Shown: piece by piece, positions 1 to 8,263 of the stretch | How the letters are laid out: every line of letters starts with the position of its first letter | How positions within the stretch are numbered: position 1 is the stretch's first letter | Assembly: GCA_028278625.1 (NCBI GenBank) | Contig: JANQDY010000025.1 | Location: forward strand, 1-33,061 | Length of the DNA stretch: 33,061 nt | Direction of reading: 5' to 3' | Source: Thermodesulfobacteriota bacterium | GTDB taxonomy: Bacteria; Desulfobacterota; DSM-4660; Desulfatiglandales; Desulfatiglandaceae | Translations under genes and position numbers: made by a program | The notes under the pieces: model-generated | What the model was told of the DNA's origin: nothing | What the model saw: the letters and a program-made list of their open reading frames with translations, nothing else | Database searches by the model: none

Positions 1-1260
1 GCGGATATTTCCACCTCGGGTTTTTCCGTTTTTGAGAAAAGGAAAGAATCCGTGCTAATGCAGGGCCTTATTATCTCTGATCTGAGGATCGTGTTTGCCA
101 GCTCATTGGAAATGCAGTGCTCTGCCATGGTAAACCGGCGCTTCCAGAGAGATGAAAGAAAGGTCCGTTGTGATTTTGCCATTCTGGATATGGATATCGA
201 TTCATATACCCGGTTGGTGCACATCCTGGCCAATTCAAGGGACTCTTGCTGTCGTATTTCCAAGAAGGTGGATATGGATGCTTTGTGGGAGTTTTTCTTT
301 GAAACAGGGTTTATTTATCCGAAAAAGTACAGTCTCATTCAGTCCCAAAAGGAGCAGTTCAAGCGGACTTATCAAGGGCTTTACAATAATGATCCGGAGA
401 TCGCCAGGCATTTTGTCTATCAGAGAGATGGACGCCTCCTGGCTCACATCTCCATGATACGGGCCTACAACCGCGCCTGGCTGATCCAGCATCATGCGGC
501 CAGGAGCGCGGCGGGAAGAAGGGCCGGGTTTGCCGTCTTAAAGCAAGTGGTGATGTATTTGAACGACATGCACCGGCTTCCCTCCGCCAAGCTGGATCAC
601 ATGATGGTCTACTTCCGTCCTGAAAACAGCTTTCCGGCAAAGGTATTTGGCGGATTTGTTGACGCCGAAGAGAACATCGGCGCTTGTTCCACCGACCTTT
701 TTTGCTACCTCCCGTGCTCCGTTTCTTCATTCAAGGACCGACTTCCATTGGGATGGTCCGTGGAACCGTGCACCTCCATGAACCTGTGGGAGTTGGATTT
801 GTTCTACCAGAACATATCAGGGGGACTGTTCGTGGATGCCTTGGGGCTTTCGCGAAAAAGCGGTATTGAGGAACCCTTCCAGGAGGCCTATGAGCGCCTC
901 GGCTTCTTGAGAAAATGGAAGGCCTATTCTCTCAACCACCAGAAAGAACTTCAGGCGGTGTTGATCGTCAACCAGTCGGATTTTGGATTCAATCTTTCCG
1001 AATTGATAAACGGGATCAAGGTGTTGATCATAAACCCCGAGAAACTGTCATGGCCGATCCTTTCCTCGGCCATTGGGGATCTGCTAAGAGAGAATCAGAT
1101 GAAAGACGTCTCCCTCATGTTCTTTCCATCTGAATATGCAGAGGAAATGGATGTTCCCTATCAAAAGAAATATCAGTTGTGGGTTTACGATGCACGGTTT
1201 GTGAATCAGTTTGTCAAGTATATGAAAAGGGAGTTTAGGATAAAGGATTGGTGGAAATGA
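1..1260 (+). CDS. PilZ domain protein with GNAT-like C-terminal part, 5' truncated by window
   Basis: The frame is open from base 1, so the true start lies outside the window; the first in-window start-like codon (GTG 52) is internal. The first residues read DISTSGFSVFE, followed by a beta-rich stretch, which fits the second half of a PilZ domain, the family that binds cyclic di-GMP. After about residue 105 the protein changes character: segments such as AHISMIRAYNRAWLIQHHAA and AGFAVLKQVVMYL resemble the acetyl-CoA-binding core of GNAT acyltransferases, but this is a weak structural impression. It lies 54 bases before a hybrid histidine kinase on the same strand, with an HD-GYP protein after that, so a shared cyclic-di-GMP role is likely. 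The acceptor substrate, if it is an acyltransferase, is unknown. The RxxxR part of PilZ would be upstream and cannot be seen. Confidence 0.7.
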   Translation, partial: ADISTSGFSVFEKRKESVLMQGLIISDLRIVFASSLEMQCSAMVNRRFQRDERKVRCDFAILDMDIDSYTRLVHILANSRDSCCRISKKVDMDALWEFFFETGFIYPKKYSLIQSQKEQFKRTYQGLYNNDPEIARHFVYQRDGRLLAHISMIRAYNRAWLIQHHAARSAAGRRAGFAVLKQVVMYLNDMHRLPSAKLDHMMVYFRPENSFPAKVFGGFVDAEENIGACSTDLFCYLPCSVSSFKDRLPLGWSVEPCTSMNLWELDLFYQNISGGLFVDALGLSRKSGIEEPFQEAYERLGFLRKWKAYSLNHQKELQAVLIVNQSDFGFNLSELINGIKVLIINPEKLSWPILSSAIGDLLRENQMKDVSLMFFPSEYAEEMDVPYQKKYQLWVYDARFVNQFVKYMKREFRIKDWWK

Positions 1261-1314
1261 GATGGCATTTTTTTTCCAGAGGCCGAGTGAGCAGTCTGTG
1301 TCGTAACGAATTCC

Positions 1315-4300
1315 ATGAAAAACCAGCCCCTATATAACAGCCGCATTATCAGAACTTATGTGGAATATCTGCGAAGCTACTATCCTGAAATATCCATTGA
1401 TTCCGTGTTGACCTATGCGGGAATAGCGCCCAGCGAGATGCGGGATGGGGCCCACTGGTTTGATCAAAACCAGGTTGATCGTTTTTATGAAATGGTGGTC
1501 CAGAAGACCGGTAATGAAAATGTGGCCAGAGATGCGGGACGGTTTTCCGCGTCTACGGAAGGACTTGGTGCGGCAAAACAGTATACACTGGGCTTGATGC
1601 GCTTAACGTCAATATACCTGCTCATGGGAAAGCTCTACCCACTTCTCAGCCGGGCTGCCGAAGTAAAGACGAAAGCGATCGGGTCCAACAAGGTGGAAAT
1701 TACTTGCAAGCCCAAACCGGGCGTTGAAGAAAAACCGTATCAATGTGAAAATCGCATCGGCACCTTTGAAGCGGTGGCCAAATTTCTGACCGAAAAGCCG
1801 GCCCAGGTGGAACATACCTCATGTTTTCACAAGGGGGACGATGCCTGTCGCTATGTGGTCATTTGGGAGAAGACTTCCACGGGCCTCTGGAAGAAGATCC
1901 GGAATTATGCTTTTCTTTTCTCATCCCTCGCCTGCATTGCTCTTTTTGCATTTGTTCCATTGAAACTCTGGCTTGTATTCCTAACGATCAATGCTTCCCT
2001 TATCACTTTGATGTCATTCTATCTGTTGCATCTGGAAAAAAAGGAGCTCATCCAAACCATCAAGACACAAGGAGATGCCGCCAAAGACCTTCTGGCGGAG
2101 ACCGAAATCCGTTATAACAACGCCATATTCGTTCAGGAAATAGGACAGGCCATCTCCACGATTCTAGACATCGATAAGCTGTTTGATACTGTCATGAGCG
2201 TCATGGAGAAGCGTCTCGATTTTGATCGCGGAATGATCATGACCGCCAACCGGGAGAAAACGCGCCTTATCTACAGAAATGGGTATGGACACGACCGAAA
2301 GCTGGAGAGTTTTTTGAAGAACACGAAGTTTCATTTGGACAATCCTCGTTCAAAAGGCGTCGGAATACTGGCGTTCAAACAGCAGAAACCGTTTCTGATA
2401 AATGATCTTTCCGAAATAGAAAAAGATCTTTCCGAAAGGACCTTGGATTTTATCAAGGAAATGGGTTCATGTTCATTCATCTGTGTGCCCATTGTGTATG
2501 AAAATGAATCCCTGGGCATTATTCTGGTGGACAATGTGAGTTCAAAAAGAAATCTCACGGGGAGCGACACAAGTCTTTTGATGGGCGTTGCGTCCCAGAC
2601 CGCCATAAGCATCGTGAATGCGATCTCCTTTCAGAAACTCCAGGACAGCGAGGAAAAATACAGAACCATTCTAGAAAACATCGAAGAAGGGTACTTTGAG
2701 GTGGATCTGGACGGCAATTTTACCTTCCTTAATGATTCGGTTTGTCGAATATTGGGATATTCGCGCTCGGACTTAACAGGTATGAACTACCGGGCATATA
2801 CGGATGCCCATACTTCCGGGAGAGTGTCTGAGATTTTCAAAGAAATCTACCGAACCGGTCTTCCGGCAACCGTCATAGATTACGTGGCGGTCCGACAAGA
2901 TTCAAGTGAAAGAAGCCTTGAACTCTCGGCATCCCTTTTGAAAAGCGCAACAGGTGAGCCTGCGGGGTTTAGAGGTATCGTTCGAGATGTCACGGAGAGA
3001 AAGCATGCTGAAGCCATGCACAGGGAAAAGCTGGCGGCGGAGGCCGCCAACAGGGCAAAAAGCAAGTTCCTGGCCAATATGAGCCATGAGATACGGACCC
3101 CCTTGAATGGCATTATCGGTATGACGGAACTGGCCATCATGAATGCGGCGGACAGCGAGCAGCGGGCCATATTGCAGACCATCGAGAACGAATCCAATTC
3201 CTTGCTGGGTATTATCAGTGATGTTCTGGATTTTTCAAAGATCGAGGTGGAGATGCTTGAACTTGAGGAAATCCCTTTTGATCTTTGGAAACTCATGGAT
3301 GATATTCAAAACAGTTTCTCATATCGCGCGAAAAAAAAGGGGCTGGCGTTAAAGGCCTCTTTATCGCCGGATGTTCCTTCGCTTGTCATCGGAGACCCGG
3401 GCCGGCTGAAACAAATTTTGGTAAATCTCATCGGCAATTCCCTCAAATTTACCTACAAAGGTGAAATCCATATGGAAGTCCACCCGGTGGAAAATTCAGG
3501 GGGAAATGCAAAACTGCGGTTTCTGGTAAGGGACACGGGCATTGGCATTGAAAAAGATAAACAAAAGACCATCTTCGATAGTTTCACCCAGGCAGACAGT
3601 TCAACAACCCGAAAATACGGGGGGACGGGCCTTGGGACCACCATATCGAAGCACCTGGCGGAACTGATGGGCGGGGAAATCGGTTTGGAGAGTGAGGTGG
3701 GGGTCGGAAGTTGCTTTTGGTTTACGGCGGTTTTAGAGAAACATGACGTGGCTGAGGTTGCGGAAATCGAAAGAAATCGAAAACAAATAGATCGCCCCAA
3801 ATCAACGGAGGAAGAACCAATCCCATTACGGATACTGCTGGTGGAGGATTATCCGACCAATCAAATGGTGGCCATGAGTCATCTGAAAGCTGCGGGACAC
3901 TATGTGGATTTGGCGGAAAACGGCCTTGAGGCTTTGGATCTCTATCGAGAGAACAGCTACAACGCTATCTTAATGGATGTCCAAATGCCCGTCATGGACG
4001 GGTATGAGGCGGCCCGTCAGATAAGGAGACTGGAAAATGAAAAAGGCCAGGGAAGAACATCCGACGGAACAATCGAAGGGAAACCGCCAAAGGGGGTACA
4101 ATCAACATCTGAGAGCAAAAGGATTCCCATCATTGCCATGACAGCCCACGCCGTGGAAGGGTATAAGAATGAATGCTTAAGAGCCGGAATGGATGATTAC
4201 ATCACCAAACCTTGCAGAAGAAAGCATCTTCTGTCCGTGATTGAGAATTGGTGCAATGAAGCAACCATGTCTAATGTTGAAAAATCGGTTTTTCTGCCCG

Positions 4301-4707
4301 AACCTTTTGAAGATGGAGAAATCCTCACTGAGGGAGAGCCCAAAAAGCAGCACGACACTGATCAAGTGAAAGAAGACCTCCCATTGGATTTTGCCAAGGC
4401 ATTAAAGGAGTTTGAAGGGGATAGAGAGATTCTCATGGAAGTCTTAAATGGGTTTGTTGAAAACGTCACGAATCAAATCGGCATTCTTGGTGAGGCGATT
4501 GCTAGGGAGGATTCCGAAAGGGTGGGGATGGAGGCCCATTCCATTAAAGGAGGGGCCGCCAACTTACGTGCGGATCCGCTGTCAAATATTGCATTTCAAC
4601 TTGAGACCATGGCCAAATCGGGGAAAATGAAGAGTGGAATAAAGATACTGGAACGCCTTGATAAAGAGCTGGGCTCTTTAAGGAGATTCATGGAAACCCT
4701 AGCATAG
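1315..4707 (+). CDS. Membrane hybrid sensor histidine kinase (GAF-PAS-HisKA-HATPase-REC-Hpt)
   Basis: At 1130 residues this carries a complete phosphorelay. Residues 1-195 form an N-terminal domain that I cannot name; its end (CFHKGDDACRYVV) resembles the cysteine-containing end of V4R-type ligand-binding domains. Two hydrophobic segments follow at about 199-216 and 219-240. Then come a GAF domain (about 262-440), a PAS domain (about 443-565), a HisKA domain with phospho-accepting His591 in MSHEIRTPLNG, a HATPase_c domain with DTGIGI and GGTGLGTTISK, a receiver domain with Asp888 in LMDVQMPVMDG, and an Hpt domain with His1075 in EAHSIKGGAAN. The family autophosphorylates and passes phosphate His-Asp-His-Asp. 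The gene 15 bases downstream has a receiver plus HD-GYP output and is the obvious final acceptor. No clear ribosome binding site precedes the ATG. Confidence 0.93.
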   Translation: MKNQPLYNSRIIRTYVEYLRSYYPEISIDSVLTYAGIAPSEMRDGAHWFDQNQVDRFYEMVVQKTGNENVARDAGRFSASTEGLGAAKQYTLGLMRLTSIYLLMGKLYPLLSRAAEVKTKAIGSNKVEITCKPKPGVEEKPYQCENRIGTFEAVAKFLTEKPAQVEHTSCFHKGDDACRYVVIWEKTSTGLWKKIRNYAFLFSSLACIALFAFVPLKLWLVFLTINASLITLMSFYLLHLEKKELIQTIKTQGDAAKDLLAETEIRYNNAIFVQEIGQAISTILDIDKLFDTVMSVMEKRLDFDRGMIMTANREKTRLIYRNGYGHDRKLESFLKNTKFHLDNPRSKGVGILAFKQQKPFLINDLSEIEKDLSERTLDFIKEMGSCSFICVPIVYENESLGIILVDNVSSKRNLTGSDTSLLMGVASQTAISIVNAISFQKLQDSEEKYRTILENIEEGYFEVDLDGNFTFLNDSVCRILGYSRSDLTGMNYRAYTDAHTSGRVSEIFKEIYRTGLPATVIDYVAVRQDSSERSLELSASLLKSATGEPAGFRGIVRDVTERKHAEAMHREKLAAEAANRAKSKFLANMSHEIRTPLNGIIGMTELAIMNAADSEQRAILQTIENESNSLLGIISDVLDFSKIEVEMLELEEIPFDLWKLMDDIQNSFSYRAKKKGLALKASLSPDVPSLVIGDPGRLKQILVNLIGNSLKFTYKGEIHMEVHPVENSGGNAKLRFLVRDTGIGIEKDKQKTIFDSFTQADSSTTRKYGGTGLGTTISKHLAELMGGEIGLESEVGVGSCFWFTAVLEKHDVAEVAEIERNRKQIDRPKSTEEEPIPLRILLVEDYPTNQMVAMSHLKAAGHYVDLAENGLEALDLYRENSYNAILMDVQMPVMDGYEAARQIRRLENEKGQGRTSDGTIEGKPPKGVQSTSESKRIPIIAMTAHAVEGYKNECLRAGMDDYITKPCRRKHLLSVIENWCNEATMSNVEKSVFLPEPFEDGEILTEGEPKKQHDTDQVKEDLPLDFAKALKEFEGDREILMEVLNGFVENVTNQIGILGEAIAREDSERVGMEAHSIKGGAANLRADPLSNIAFQLETMAKSGKMKSGIKILERLDKELGSLRRFMETLA

Positions 4708-4722
4708 GATGGAGCACCCCTT

Positions 4723-5763
4723 ATGAAAATCCTGGTGGTGGACGATGAACTGGTGAGCCGCAAGAAGATGGAACTCTTGGTAAAGAGCTTGGGGCATGAA
4801 ACCATTGTAGCAAAGGACGGCTTGGAAGGTTGGGAAGTCTGGAAAAAAGAGCGGGCAAGGATGGTCATCACGGACTGGATGATGCCCGGTATGGATGGTC
4901 TGGAACTCTGCAGGAGGATTAGAAAGGCTGAAGGAAGTCAATATATCTATATCATAATGGTCACGTCCAGGGAGGATTTGAGTGATCTTGTCACCGGCAT
5001 GGATGCCGGAGCAGATGACTTCATCACAAAACCTTTCGTTAAGGAGGAATTATCCGTAAGGATCAGGGCCGGGGAAAGAATAACGGGCTTTGAGACCCGG
5101 GACATCGTTATTTTTTCTTTGGCCAGACTGGTGGAGTCCCGTGATTCGGAAACCGGCCTGCATTTGGAACGGATACGGCATTACTCCAAGGAATTGACAA
5201 TCGCCCTGTCCAAATTGGACACGCCTCCCAATGAGATAAACACGCTATTTTTGGATAACATTTTTCTCACCAGTCCGCTCCATGATATCGGAAAGATCGG
5301 CATCCCGGATTATATATTGCTGAAGCCGGGAAAGCTTGATGATCGGGAATTTGAGATTATGAAAAGACATACGATCATCGGTTTTGAGACGCTTAACGAG
5401 GCGTTAAACAAGTACCCCAAAGCGGATTACCTGCGTATGAGCGCGGAAATAGCCCTGTACCATCATGAAAGATATGATGGCAGCGGGTATCCCAAGGGCC
5501 TCAGCGGAAGGGAGATACCCCTTTCAGCGCGAATCGTCGCCCTGGCGGACGTATATGATGCCCTGGTCAGCAAGCGCATATACAAAGAGGCATATCAGCA
5601 TGACGTGGCAAAATCAATTATCGAGAATGAGAGGGGAAAAGGATTTGACCCGATGGTGGTTGAGGGTTTCCTTTCACGGGAAGATCGGTTTGTGGACATT
5701 TCCCGCCGCTTTTCCAACGATCAGAATGGCTTGATGCCTCTACAAAGGATCAGTGGCGTATAA
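4723..5763 (+). CDS. Response regulator with HD-GYP phosphodiesterase domain
   Basis: Residues 1-120 are a receiver domain: acidic pair D7/D8, phospho-acceptor D51 in VITDWMMPGMDG, and K103 in FITKPF. Residues about 130-330 are an HD-GYP domain with HD at 187-188 in LHDIGKIGIPD and HHERYDGSGYP at 247-257, so the metal-binding residues and the GYP signature are intact. This family hydrolyses cyclic di-GMP to pGpG or GMP. It starts 15 bases after the kinase with GGAG upstream, which suggests co-transcription and that this is the kinase's partner. With the PilZ protein at the head of the block, the cluster contains a cyclic-di-GMP reader and eraser, but no GGDEF synthase is visible. The last 43 bases overlap the opposing methyltransferase gene. 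Confidence 0.93.
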   Translation: MKILVVDDELVSRKKMELLVKSLGHETIVAKDGLEGWEVWKKERARMVITDWMMPGMDGLELCRRIRKAEGSQYIYIIMVTSREDLSDLVTGMDAGADDFITKPFVKEELSVRIRAGERITGFETRDIVIFSLARLVESRDSETGLHLERIRHYSKELTIALSKLDTPPNEINTLFLDNIFLTSPLHDIGKIGIPDYILLKPGKLDDREFEIMKRHTIIGFETLNEALNKYPKADYLRMSAEIALYHHERYDGSGYPKGLSGREIPLSARIVALADVYDALVSKRIYKEAYQHDVAKSIIENERGKGFDPMVVEGFLSREDRFVDISRRFSNDQNGLMPLQRISGV

Positions 5764-6539
5764 GTAAATCGCCTGGGATCGGCAAAAAATCTCGTAAAGT
5801 CCGAAAAAAACTTCTGGTGTCCCCCCGGATACGCTTCAAAAATATCCAAAGCTCTTTTTGAAGCCATTTCCATTTTCTTTGTCCAATTGAACATATTCGG
5901 TTCTTTCAGATTTCCGTAGATGAGATGATGCGCCCTCACATCAACCCGGATATCCCTGTAACCCATATCAAAGAGATAGGCGTAAAGCTTCCTTCCGATA
6001 AAAGGGTCAAAGTTGTGCTTTCGCTCAAGCAAATTAACGACGCTATACAGTATCTCCTCCATTTGCGGGGGCAGCTCAAAATGGTTGAGACAGTTGTGAT
6101 CCAAATCCAGGAGGCAGAGGCTGCCCCCCGGGTTCAGGCATTTGTCGATGTTTTTGATGATATCACCACTCTCTTTTCGATGATACTCGAGAACAAAGCG
6201 AAGCCAGATGAGGTCGAAATCACAAAGGTCTCGCGGCATGGGTTTCGTGAAGTCACACATCCTGAACTCAATGCTCCCTTCACGGCCGTACTTGTCTGTT
6301 GCCCTTTGTATCCTGCTCGGCGAAAAATCTACACCCACCGCCTTTCCGCCCGGTTTGACCATTTCGTGAAGAATGGAAGTCGTTCTGCCCGGTCCGCATC
6401 CCACATCCAAAACGCGTAAACCGGGACGTACGCCGCACCAACGGGCCTGATCACGAACCGCCTCCGGATTGGTCTTGATTTCCAATCGAAGGGCTTCTTC
6501 ATCATTTTCCATTAAATAGGCATCGGATTGTTTCATCAT
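5721..6539 (-). CDS. Class I SAM-dependent methyltransferase
   Basis: This 272-residue protein has the SAM-binding motif LDVGCGPGRTT at 44-54, an acidic second strand (VGVDFSPSRI), and a post-motif IDKCLNPGGSLCLLDLD, all typical of Rossmann-fold methyltransferases. The C-terminal 130 residues are helical and probably hold the acceptor site; the substrate cannot be inferred. Two adjacent ATG codons (6539 and 6536) sit just after AAGGAA, and either could be used. It begins 51 bases after livF on the same strand, so it may be the last gene of the transport operon, although the functional link is unclear. Its 3' end overlaps the tail of the convergent HD-GYP gene by 43 bases. Confidence 0.88.
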   Translation of the reverse strand: MMKQSDAYLMENDEEALRLEIKTNPEAVRDQARWCGVRPGLRVLDVGCGPGRTTSILHEMVKPGGKAVGVDFSPSRIQRATDKYGREGSIEFRMCDFTKPMPRDLCDFDLIWLRFVLEYHRKESGDIIKNIDKCLNPGGSLCLLDLDHNCLNHFELPPQMEEILYSVVNLLERKHNFDPFIGRKLYAYLFDMGYRDIRVDVRAHHLIYGNLKEPNMFNWTKKMEMASKRALDIFEAYPGGHQKFFSDFTRFFADPRRFTYTPLILCRGIKPF

Positions 6540-6590
6540 GCTTCCTTACGGATAGGTGGTTCTTGCAGAGAGGCGAGGCGTGTCACATGT

Positions 6591-7421
6591 TCAAGTGAGC
6601 CATCTCTTTCTTCTGCGGTAGTGCTTCACATCCCTGTAACTCTTTTTCTGGCCAACCTCGGTAAGCCCCAGGTAGAATTCCCGCACATCGGCGTTTTCTT
6701 TGAGCTTTGTAACACTGTCATCCAGAACGATGCGCCCATTTTCCATCACATACCCGTGACTGGCGATGGAAAGGGCCAGCCGGGCGTTCTGCTCCACCAA
6801 AAGGATGCTCACCTTTTGCTCCCGGTTGATGCGATGAATGATCTTAAATATTTCAGAGACCAGCAGGGGCGAAAGACCCATGGAGGGCTCATCCAGAAGC
6901 ATGAGCGTGGGGATGGACATGAGCCCCCGGCCGATAACGAGCATCTGTTGCTCTCCACCGCTGATGTACCCGGCCAGCACGTTCTTTCTGGCTTTCAGCC
7001 TGGGAAACATGTCGTAGACCTTCTGGATATCCGCCTTCATCTTTCGCCTGCTGCGGTTCGTGTGACCGCCGGCCACGAGATTTTCTTCGATGGTCAGATC
7101 TTCGAAAACGCGTCTTCCCTCCATGACCTGAAAGACCCCTTTCCGAACGATTTCCTCAGGGTATTTGCGATCGATGCGTTCCCCCCGAAACCGGATCTGC
7201 CCGTCGGTTACGGCGCCGTCCTCGGACTTCAGAAGTCCTGAAATGGCTTTAAGGGTGGTGGTTTTGCCGGCCCCGTTGTTGCCCAGAACCGCAACAATAC
7301 GCCCTTCGTCCATTCGAAGGCTCATCCCTTTCAGCACCAGGATGACGTTGTGATATATCACTTCAATGTTATTGACCAACAGCAGCGGTTCCACGGACTT
7401 GTCCTCGGTCTTCTCTGGCAC
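6591..7421 (-). CDS. livF: Branched-chain-type ABC transporter ATPase LivF
   Basis: This 276-residue nucleotide-binding subunit has Walker A GNNGAGKTTT, Q-loop region FQVMEGRRVFEDLT, signature ISGGEQQML, Walker B TLMLLDEPSMGLSP and the switch-region VEQN typical of LivF. LivF pairs with LivG to power import through LivH/LivM. The start is GTG at 7421, only 3 bases past the livG stop, with GGGAG upstream, which points to tight translational linkage. The C-terminus carries a basic tail (HYRRRKRW). The solute is not identifiable from the ATPase; the neighbouring acyl-CoA ligase argues for an organic acid rather than leucine. Confidence 0.93.
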   Translation of the reverse strand: MPEKTEDKSVEPLLLVNNIEVIYHNVILVLKGMSLRMDEGRIVAVLGNNGAGKTTTLKAISGLLKSEDGAVTDGQIRFRGERIDRKYPEEIVRKGVFQVMEGRRVFEDLTIEENLVAGGHTNRSRRKMKADIQKVYDMFPRLKARKNVLAGYISGGEQQMLVIGRGLMSIPTLMLLDEPSMGLSPLLVSEIFKIIHRINREQKVSILLVEQNARLALSIASHGYVMENGRIVLDDSVTKLKENADVREFYLGLTEVGQKKSYRDVKHYRRRKRWLT

Positions 7422-7424
7422 GGG

Positions 7425-8231
7425 TTATGCTCCCAGCCTGGAGTAGGTGATATCCTCTTCCCCCAGGTAGGCTTTGATGACCTTGTCGTTGTGACGGATC
7501 TCTTCAGGCTTGCCCTCTGCGATCTTCATGCCGAAATCGAGCACGCAGATGCGGTTGCTGATATCCATGACAACGCCCATATCGTGCTCGATAAGGATGA
7601 TGGTAATTCCCCACTCTTCGTTGATATCCAGAATAAAACGGGCGATATCCTCAGTTTCCTCCAGGTTCATCCCCGTGGCAGGCTCGTCCAAAAGCAGCAC
7701 CCTGGGGCGCATGGCCAGGGCGCGTGCCATTTCCACCCGCTTTTGGAGGCCATATGGAAGGGAATGGACAACGTGTTTCCGGATGGGTTCGATTTCCAGG
7801 AGATCGATGATCCGCTCCTCTATTTCCCGGCGGAGCGCCATCTCTTCGGTCCGGGTCTTGCCGTAGTAAATGCCCCCCGACAGTGAACCGGATTTTAAGT
7901 GAACGTGTGCCCCCAGCTTGATGTTGTCCAGCACGCTCATGTGGCCGAAAAGTTCAACATTCTGAAAGGTGCGGGCGATGCCAAGACCGGCGATGCGATG
8001 GGGCTTCAATTTGGTGATGTCGCTTCTTTCAAAAATGATCTGCCCCTGGTCCGGCTGATAGAATCGGTTGATGCAGTTCAAAAGACAGGTTTTGCCGGCG
8101 CCGTTGGGGCCGATGATGGAGAATATTTCCCCTTTTATGACCCCCGTGCTGACGCCGTGAAGGGCTTTGATGCCCCCGAAACTTAAGTGTATGTCCCTTA
8201 TTTCCAGCTGGTAGTGATTGGCTTCTTCCAT
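7425..8231 (-). CDS. livG: Branched-chain-type ABC transporter ATPase LivG
   Basis: This 268-residue ATPase has Walker A IGPNGAGKTCLLN, the LivG-specific FQNVELFGHMSVLDN region after the Q-loop, a degenerate signature LPYGLQKRVEMARAL (LivG proteins normally have PYG in place of LSGG), Walker B RVLLLDEPATGMN and H-loop LIEHD. It sits 32 bases after the acyl-CoA ligase and 3 bases before livF in one minus-strand operon. It is expected to sit on the inner face of the membrane as a heterodimer with LivF on the LivH/LivM channel. Confidence 0.93.
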   Translation of the reverse strand: MEEANHYQLEIRDIHLSFGGIKALHGVSTGVIKGEIFSIIGPNGAGKTCLLNCINRFYQPDQGQIIFERSDITKLKPHRIAGLGIARTFQNVELFGHMSVLDNIKLGAHVHLKSGSLSGGIYYGKTRTEEMALRREIEERIIDLLEIEPIRKHVVHSLPYGLQKRVEMARALAMRPRVLLLDEPATGMNLEETEDIARFILDINEEWGITIILIEHDMGVVMDISNRICVLDFGMKIAEGKPEEIRHNDKVIKAYLGEEDITYSRLGA

Positions 8232-8263
8232 GTCCTTGAATGTGGGGCAAAACGGCTGCCCCC

